From Aphidius gifuensis (taxonomy: Eukaryota > Arthropoda > Insecta > Hymenoptera > Braconidae), in NCBI RefSeq assembly GCF_014905175.1, contig NC_057789.1, positions 23,680,555 through 23,744,554 of the forward strand: a DNA stretch of 64,000 nucleotides, read 5' to 3'. Within the stretch, counting starts at the first letter, position 1, and the number at the start of each line of letters is the position of its first letter. The notes beneath the pieces are model-generated. The model was not told where the DNA came from. It was given only the letters and a program-made list of their open reading frames with translations, and did not search any database. Positions 56,782 to 64,000 of this stretch are shown here, in pieces. The position numbers and the translations under genes were made by a program.

Positions 56782-58888
56782 TTACTCAATATCATGAACA
56801 GCATGTAGTTGAATGTACAAAGATGTGAGTAATATATACAATTGTGATATTTCTTTACAAGGAGTAGTGATGTATTGATGAAACATGTCATTCATCCTAT
56901 TCAACTCATCCTTAATTGTTATTAATTTTTTAGGATCTCCCTGATGGATAAGCTTTTGCCATTCTTTGAGTTTCGGCATCATACCCTTCAATTCTTTTTT
57001 GATTCTTTTCGGCAGTTTGATACTCTTGAAAGAAAAAGAAGAAAATTTTTTTTAAATATCAAAAGCTTTAAGAATTTAAAGTTTTAAACAAGCGGTGAAA
57101 TAAGTACCTGATAGGATGGAAGAGAATGAATAGTTGACCAATTTTCAACACATGCTGTACACTCACATGATAGAGGATCATTACTGACATTTCCAAAACC
57201 AATATATCGTTCAGTTTTAGATACTGTATGATATGAACCAAAAATACTCTCGAGAATCTGAAAATAAATCCATAATTATTATCAAAATATAAAAAAAAAA
57301 GAAAATACAAGTATGATTATTTAAAAACATCAATAAGTACCGGTTCTCCTTGCTTGATTGGTTTTACAGCAAAATACCCAACATTTGAACCCACATGAAT
57401 CCAATCGACATTAGGATCACAGCTTGGTTTTAATATCTTCAAAAATGGTATCATGGTATTTGATAACACAACACTACTATCACGTTCTTTTTTCGTCATC
57501 TGATAAATTTTATTTAAATAAAATATAATTATTATTATGAACACGAAAATAATTAACAATTATTAATGAATAAATTATATACATACCAATTGGCTATTGC
57601 GATTAACAATCATCATATAACGCAATAATAATTCTCCCATAATAAATAGTTTTTCATTTTTATAATGATTTAAATCTTTCATTGTCATTTTTTTACCTAA
57701 TATATCTGTTTTTCGACCAAAGATTGCAACAATCAATACCACAAATGATGCAAATTCAAAAGTACACTCAGTCGATGTTGCTTTAAAATAATGAAGATTA
57801 AGAAAATTATCGATAGTATTAAAATTAAGAACTCCATTGGTAAATATTAATTCTTTATTTTTCATTGAGTCATTATTGTCAATTTTGTTTTTTAACTCAA
57901 TTAGCCCACCAACTGAGTTCAGTGTTTTTGAAAAGAGTTTAACTGTTGATAAATAGCCTCGTGTAATATTGTCAAATTTTAAAAGTTGTCCTAGTACTAA
58001 ACATTCAGTATTATGATAACTATTCCATGCTTTTTTTTTACATATTTCAGAACAATAAATGACGTTTGAACAACTATCACATGGTAGACCAGCCCAAGTT
58101 GAACGACAACAATGCCAACAATTTGTAAAACGTAGTTCATTAGTGATAGTTGCTGCAAATGGCTCAGAAATGTAAATAAATTCACCAGATTTGATGTCTC
58201 TTGTTGCAACAATATGTTGATTATTTTCACTATTTCTTATCAATTCAATTGCATCAGATGCATCAACTATTATTACATTATCATTTTTTATTTCTGGTAT
58301 AAATTTAATAATTTCACGTGGTCTTTTAAGTTCATTGATCATCTTTGGATACTCTTTGGTAATGTCGTATGTTGGATTATATTTTTTCAAGTCAGGAAGC
58401 CACTGAATTGCACTGGCTATTGAAATACCTGATTCAAGTCCTGAGTTTGGTTTCAAGGCCTTCAAACACAATAATTGACGTAAAAATAATTTTGTTTTTA
58501 ATTTATCCGGATAGCCTGCTTTTAATGAACGTTCAATGTCAAGAAGACAATCTTCATAGAGTCTTGCTTTGAATAATACAGCTGAACGATTTGCATAAGC
58601 CAATGACAATTCTTTGGATCCAACTGGTGCAAAAGCAATACTCTTTGTGTATGCTTCAATTGATTTGCGTAAATAATCTTTGTTTTTTGCAGTAGTGTAT
58701 TCTTTGTTACCAGTTTTCCTCCAGATCATTGATTGACTAACCGTTTTGTTAAGTTTATCACGATTTATTTTAATATATGGAATTGCGAAATCCCATGCTA
58801 CTTTAAATTTATCTTTGAATGTTGTTTTTTGTGAATATTGTCGTTTAGCAGCATTTTTTGAATCAACAGGAGGTTTAATAAAATCCAT
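56782..58888 (-). CDS. SMYD4-like protein L, 617 aa
   Basis: Coding exons 58888-57587, 57499-57341, 57257-57108, 57024-56782. Start MDFIKPPVDS after GTTGCAG|TTATGG. MYND is complete but varied (CWHCCRSTWAGLPC, DSC, YCSEICKKKAWNSYHNTEC). The SET-core exon is a mosaic: its first half (MTKKERDSSVVLSNTM) resembles genes E and J, its second (KPSCDPNVDWIHVGS) gene D. Post-SET is CECTAC with ILESIFGSYH before it. LRQLLCLKALK replaces LRQSLCFKALK in the TPR end. The last exon is the shortest in the array (80 aa, ending AVHDIE). Confidence 0.85.
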
Positions 58889-59144
58889 AACTGCAACAAA
58901 CAAATTATACAATTTTCATTTTTCAATTATATTATAAAATTTATAAATAAATAATCATCATAATTAATCAAAATAAAATATTGTTATTCCTGATTGTAAA
59001 AACAAATTACAATTTTGGTATACTACTACTTATCTTGAATAAATAATAGAGTTATGTTCAATTGTTAACATGTCAATAATACTCAAACAATGCTTATAAT
59101 TGATTTAAGAAAAAAAATAAATAAATAACAAATAAAAAACTTAC

Positions 59145-59475
59145 TTGATCTTTGATTGTTTTTACTTGAAGAGAAAATTTTTTATTCTAACCGATTTTAA
59201 AATTATGATAAAATTTGATTATTATTGTTCATTATTTTTTGTTTGTGTTAAATATATAATAATAATAATGATTAACTTGTTAGTGAAAACGAAATGACAA
59301 TCAGCTAGACATGAAATCTCTGTCTGTTTTTATTGATTTTAATGGTGGTTCCAAAATGTTTTTGACAGTTCTTATTATAAATCATCCTTTCGACTGCTCT
59401 CGAGCGATGCTAGCGGCTTCGAGTGAATCTCTCTCTCCCTCTTTCTCTCTTATATTCTCTCACTCTGTTTTCAAA
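59145..59475 (-). promoter_or_regulatory. 5' noncoding exon and CT-box promoter of gene L
   Basis: Donor at 59144 (AAGATCAA|GTAAGT); core TCGAGCGATGCTAGCGGC at 59400-59417 followed by TCTCTCTCCCTCTTTCTCTC and TTCTCTCACTCTG. Confidence 0.6.
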
Positions 59476-60050
59476 GTGACTAAATTTAAAATCCAATGGT
59501 AAAAAAATTTAAAATTCACCCTAGCATTACAAATTTAATATTGTGATTACATTTTGTGATTATTTAAAAGTAAATCTCTCCCTCTCTTTTTATAGTTATC
59601 AAATTTAATAATCCAATGGGTCGAAAATTTACAAATTTTATATATTTTTTTTCAATTATTATAAAAAATTCAATTCCATTTTTTTCAATCGTTGCAATAA
59701 TTTATAACTACTATCAAGAAAAATTACAGTTACTTAGATGAAAGTAATTAAATATTGAAGCATACAACATGAGGGTGACATATTTTATTTGAAATAAAAA
59801 AATATCTCAATAATAGTAATTAATTTCATTTGACAATTGGACTAATTAAAAATACTTTCTTATTTTTAATAAATAAAAAATATACTCAAGTGCTCCAAGT
59901 TCCACCCTAAGTGTTCCGTAGGATTTTTTTTTTTAAAATTTTTTCTAACGTTCGATTTTTCTTTCAATTTAAATTTTAAAATAAATCACTCTATAAAATA
60001 ATTGAATGCTCAGTTATAATATTTAATTTAATTTAATTTTTTTTGTTTAG
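59476..60050. other. Intergenic with a second CT-box scrap
   Basis: 59571-59640 (AATCTCTCCCTCTCTTTTTATAG ... AATAATCCAATGGG) resembles the promoter remnants of genes A and I without a core motif. 59890-59930 holds a short GC-richer piece (caagtgctccaagttcc) of unknown origin. The rest is AT-rich. Confidence 0.4.
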
Positions 60051-60720
60051 ATTAATTATTATGATAGTGCCTTGAAGTTAATCCAAATGATGAATCGAGT
60101 TATAAATGATTTGAAGAGTCAACTGACAAACCTGAAAAGGATTTTGGAAAAAGATGTAAAACTATAATCAACAAGAATCAACAAATAAAAAATTTATTCA
60201 ATCAATTTCAGACGTATTTCAAAAATACTCAGAATCATAGAGCCATTAATAAAACACGTTGTGACTTAATTTATACAACAATTCAACAAGGTGCAAAAAA
60301 TAGTATAAATAACTGTTTTATTAATCTATCAAAAACTTTGATATTAAATATCAGCCACATTCATTCAGCAATAAATGTAAGCCATGAGTTTTAGTCATGT
60401 ATTTACTCAAAGTTTAAAAAACATTTTTTGCATATTAATATTTTTGTTTTATTATTTTATTTAGCGAGGAAACGAAGAGGAAAAGCAATCTTAAAAAGTG
60501 TAGCGTAAACAATGTTGAATTATCAATTGAATATTGCAATTCTGAAATGACATCTGCTACTGAATCAATTAAGGCACTTGAAAATAGCGCGAAATTTTTT
60601 GAAGAGCATACAACCAAGTCTTTAATAACAAGAGACTCATGTTATAATGAAGCTACTAAATCATTTATTCGATTAGTTAGAAATTCTTATAAATTATTTG
60701 TAACTTGTCGTTTGCATTAA
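60051..60720 (+). CDS. Unrecognised plus-strand gene or pseudogene
   Basis: Exon-like segment 60051-60376 follows TTTGTTTAG and ends AAT|GTAAGC; a second, 60465-60720, follows TTTATTTAG and ends at TAA. The first reads INYYDSALKLIQMMNRVIND then LKSQLTNLKRILEKD, meets a stop after KDVKL, and is open again in another frame (FKNTQNHRAINKTRCDLI ... NISHIHSAIN); a 56-nt intron 60158-60213 (GTAAAA...TTTCAG) would also remove the stop. The second reads EETKRKSNLKKCSVNNVELS, then EYCNSEMTSATESIKALENS and ends FVTCRLH; to stay in frame it needs the AG four bases further on. Spaced Cys and helical, Asn/Ser-rich sequence suggest a small secreted helical protein, but I do not recognise the family. It is the only non-SMYD gene in the last 8 kb and is on the opposite strand. 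Confidence 0.5.
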
Positions 60721-60951
60721 CCGAAATGCTTATTATTAAAATAATACAAAATTTTAAAAATAATCAATTTAAAAATATGTTAAAGATTGAAAAAAGTTTG
60801 AAAAAAAAAAAAACTAAATATACTTATGAAAATATATCTCTCAAATTAAAAAATCACGACAACTATAATTTTTTTTTCTCGGTGAAATAAACATCGATGT
60901 AAAAAAACATATAAAGTAGAATGTTGCTTTCTTTTTTGTGATGGAAAATAA
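60721..60951. other. 3' UTR of gene M
   Basis: 60870-60951 is the array 3' UTR (GGTGAAATAAACATCGATG, TAAAGTAGAATGTTGC). It directly abuts the plus-strand gene, so the two genes converge. Confidence 0.5.
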
Positions 60952-63034
60952 TTACTCGTCAATATCATGAACAGTATGTAGTTGAATGTACAACAATTTG
61001 AGGAATAAATGCAATTCTGATATTTCTCTACAAGGATTAGTGATGTATTGATGAAACATGTCGTTCATAGTATTTAAGTCGTCCTTAAATGTTAATAATT
61101 TTTTAGGATCTCCCTGCAGGATAAGCTTCTGCCATTCTTTGAGTTCCAGCATCATACAATTCAATTCTTCTTTGATTCTGGTCGGCAGTGTCATACTCTT
61201 GAAAAAAAAAAATTATAAAAATTGTTTTAAATATCAATAGCTTTAAGAATTTGAAGTTTTAAACAAGCAATAAAATAAGTACCTGGTAGGATGGAAGAGA
61301 ATGAATAGTTGACCAGTTTTCAACACATGCTGTGCATTCACATGATAGAGGATCATTACTGACATTTCCGAAACCAATGGATCGTTCAGTTTTAGATACT
61401 GTATGATATGAACCAAAAATACTCTCGAGAATCTAAAAATAAATCCAAAATTATTATCAAAATATAAAAAAAAAAAAAATACAAGTATAATTATTTGAAG
61501 GCATCAGTAAGTACCGGTTCTCCTTGCTTGATTGGTTTCAGAGCAAAATACCCAACATTTGAACCCACATGAGTCCAATCGACATTAGGATCACAGCTTG
61601 GTTTTATTATCTTCCAATATGGTAACATGACACTCGACCACTCATTATCACCATCAACTACGAACTGATAAATTTTGTTCAAAGTACAATAATTATAATA
61701 AACAATTATTATTCAATTATTCATATACATACCGATTGACCACTACGACGAACAGTTAGTAAAAAACGCAATAATAATTCTCCTAAAATTAATAGTTTTT
61801 CATTTTTATAATTAATCAAATCTTTCATTGTCATTTTTTTACCAAATATATCTGTTTTGTGACCAAAAATTGCAACAATCAATACCACAAATAATGCAAA
61901 TCCAAAAGTGCACTCAGTTGATGTTGCTTTAAAATAATCAAGATTAAGAAAATTATCGATAGTATTAAAATCAAGAATTCCATTGGTAAATATTAATTCT
62001 CTATTTTTCATAGAGTCAATATTTTCAATTTTGTTTTTTAATTCAATTAGTCCACCAACTGAGTTCAGTGTTTTTGAAAAAAGTTTAATTGCTAATAAAT
62101 AACCTCTAGTAGTTTTCTCAAATTTTAAAAATTGTCCCAATACTAAACATTCAATATTATGATAACTGTTCCATGCTTTTTTTTTACATGTGTCACTACA
62201 ATATATGATAGTAGGACAATTATCACATGGTATACCAGCCCAAGTTTGGCGACAACAATGCCAACAATTTATAAAACGGAAGTCATCACTAACAGTAGCT
62301 GCAAATGGTTCAGAAATGTAAATAAATTCACCAGTCTTGATGTCTCTTGTTGCAACAACATGTTGATTATTATCATTTGTTTCTTTCAATTCAATTGCAT
62401 CAGATGCACCAACTATTATTGCATTATCATTTTTTATTTCTGGTATAAATTCAATAATCTCACGTGGTTCTTTAAGTTCATTCATCATTTTCGGATACTC
62501 TTCGGTTAGGTCGTATGTTGGATTATATTTTTTTAAATTAGGTAGCCACTGCTTTGCACTGGCCATTGAAATATCTGCTTCAAGTTTTGAGTTTGGTTTC
62601 AAGGCCTTGAAACACAATGATTGACGTAAATATAATTTTGTTTTTAATTTATCTGGATAGCCTGATTTTAATGCACGTTCAATGTCAAGAAGACAATCTT
62701 CATAGTGTCTTGCTCTGAACAATACAGCTGAACGATTTGCATAAGCCAATGACAATTCTTTGGATCCAAGTGGTGCAAAAGCAATACTCTCGGAGTATGC
62801 TTTAATTGATTTGCTTAAATAATCTTTGTTTTTTGCAGTAGTGTATTCTTTATTACCAATTTCCCTCCAGATCATTGATTGACCAACTGTTTTATCAATT
62901 TTATCATGATTTATTGTAATATACGGAGTTATAAAATTCCATGCCACTTCAAATTTATCTCTGAATGTTGTTTTTTGTGAATAATGGCATTTAGCAGCAT
63001 TCGTTAAATCAACAGGAGGGTTGATAAAATCCAT
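60952..63034 (-). CDS. SMYD4-like protein M, 615 aa
   Basis: Coding exons 63034-61733, 61664-61515, 61432-61283, 61197-60952. Start MDFINPPVDL; acceptor GTTGCAG|TCATGG. MYND is complete (CWHCCRQTWAGIPC, DNC, YCSDTCKKKAWNSYHNIEC). The SET core reads YWKIIKPSCDPNVDW, post-SET CECTAC with ILESIFGSYH. The TPR differs from the array consensus in KSIKAYSESIAFAP and RARHYEDCLLDIERALK. The end of the large exon (LINYKNEKLLILGELLLRFL) and the SET-core exon are closest to gene F. The acceptor of the post-SET exon is TTTTTAG. Confidence 0.85.
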
Positions 63035-63317
63035 GACTGCAACCAACATTTTTTTTTCTTATTTTCCAATTATAAAAAAATAATCATCATAATCAATCAA
63101 AACAAAATAAGGTTATTTCTGACTGTCAAAACTATATAAGTATAATTCAGGTATACTTTTCATTGTGAGTAAATAATAATATATTGTACAGAATAGAGTT
63201 ATGTTAGATTGTGAACATGTCGATAATATTTAAACAATATCAATAATTGATTAAAGAAAAAAAAAAAAAATTAAAAAAAATACATAAGTTATGTAACATA
63301 ACAAATAAAAAACTTAC

Positions 63318-63560
63318 TTGATCTTTGATTTTTACTTGAAAAAATAAAATTATTGTTATATTCAAACCATATATATAATCACAACAAACTATTATTATTA
63401 TTGTTAATCATTTTTATAGATGTTCAATAAAAATGTTAATTTGGATTTGTTGTTATTATACATATATATATAAATCATGTGTATCAATGTGTATCATCCT
63501 CTCAAGCGATGCTAGCGCCCTTGGTTTAATCTCTCTCTCTTAATTTATTTCACTTTATTT
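63318..63560 (-). promoter_or_regulatory. 5' noncoding exon and CT-box promoter of gene M
   Basis: Donor at 63317 (AAGATCAA|GTAAGT); core TCAAGCGATGCTAGCGCC at 63502-63519 followed by TCTCTCTCTTAATTTATTTCAC. Confidence 0.6.
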
Positions 63561-64000
63561 TTGAAGTAATCACATCAAAAAGATCAACGATTGGAAAATT
63601 AAAAATTCATCCTAAAATTACAAATTTGATATTTTTAATTTTCAAGAAAATTCAGTCGTATTTTCATTCAATTGTTAAATTAATTTTTTATTTCGTTAAT
63701 GATGAATAAATTTATAAAATCGTTATTTGAAATTTTTATTATTCAAAGTACAAAATACAAAAAAATATTATCAATGACAAGCATTAGGATTACATTTATT
63801 ATCAATTTGTGGTTTGAACAAGAAATTATAATTTAAATTTTTCTATTTATAAATAAATTCCAGACCTTGAAATTAATTTTTTTACCGTGTATTTTTAGAT
63901 TAATTGAAAACTACAATGTATTTTTAATTTGTGCTTCCATAATTATAATTTATTAATTCTTTTTATTTAAAATATTTTGAACTATACTCAAATTTCATTT
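63561..64000. other. Intergenic, resembles upstream of genes C and G
   Basis: 63600-64000 matches 24740-25060 and 39490-39800 (CCTAAAATTACAAATTTGATATT, CAATGACAAGCATTAGGATTACATTT), the kind of sequence that in those places leads into the 3' end of another SMYD4-like gene. The array therefore probably continues past the window. Confidence 0.55.

Noticed and set aside
59886..59930. Similarity of caagtgctcca here to the left edge of the 52.4-kb insert
   Set aside because: Only about eleven bases agree and the rest differs; too short to call a shared element.
1..64000. CRISPR arrays, rRNA or tRNA genes
   Set aside because: No spaced short direct repeats of that type and no recognisable tRNA or rRNA segment; the window is eukaryotic.

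Overview
The window looks like very AT-rich nuclear DNA from an insect, most likely a small parasitoid wasp. The genes are multi-exon with GT-AG introns, many introns are only 60-100 nt, and there are no bacterial-style operons. Two lineage-expanded families fill it: leucine-rich-repeat (LRR) proteins and TPR-MYND-SET proteins of the SMYD4 type. Aphidiine braconids are known for exceptionally GC-poor genomes and for LRR proteins among their venom components, so an aphidiine is my best guess. That assignment is inference; nothing in the window proves the species.

Layout. Positions 1-14.3 kb are an LRR zone. It holds three minus-strand LRR genes (1-1420 cut by the window edge, 6162-7379, 9646-10929), a frameshifted plus-strand LRR pseudogene (3757-5169) and a plus-strand DDE transposase-like gene (13219-14273) that sits between leftovers of an LRR locus. 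A fourth and longest LRR gene (50049-52040) lies inside the second array. Positions 14.9-64 kb are a head-to-tail minus-strand array of SMYD4-like genes. Ten are intact (starts at 16991, 20359, 24062, 27777, 32042, 35228, 38765, 42495, 46790, 58888 and 63034 less the broken ones; eleven start codons in all, every one leading an open 609-619 aa gene), one is a decayed copy (47769-49269), one is a chimeric remnant (54698-55183), and there are smaller ghosts. I therefore count eleven intact SMYD4-like genes. An unrecognised plus-strand gene or pseudogene lies at 60051-60720.

Common structure of the SMYD4-like genes: a noncoding 5' exon ending GATCAA|GT, a large coding exon of about 430 codons (TPR helices, SET-N strand, MYND zinc finger, SET insert), a small exon with the SET-core motif, a small exon with the CxCxxC post-SET zinc motif, and a last exon of about 82 codons. 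All coding introns are phase 0. In every copy the residues that mark an active SMYD methyltransferase are replaced: the GxG of the SAM loop reads NQH or similar, the NHSC motif reads K[PSQR]SC, and the active-site Tyr is absent. The MYND zinc ligands and, except in one copy, the post-SET zinc cysteines are kept. The array therefore looks like folded but catalytically silent proteins kept for binding.

The two families share noncoding DNA. The same 3' flank (around TTTTTATGAATACCATAC) follows both LRR and SMYD4-like genes, both start right after an AG|TTATGGAT-type acceptor, and one remnant is a physical SMYD-LRR chimera. The region has been reworked by segmental duplication (7.6 kb, about 14.7 kb apart), exchange between copies, deletion, and insertion of short nonautonomous transposons.
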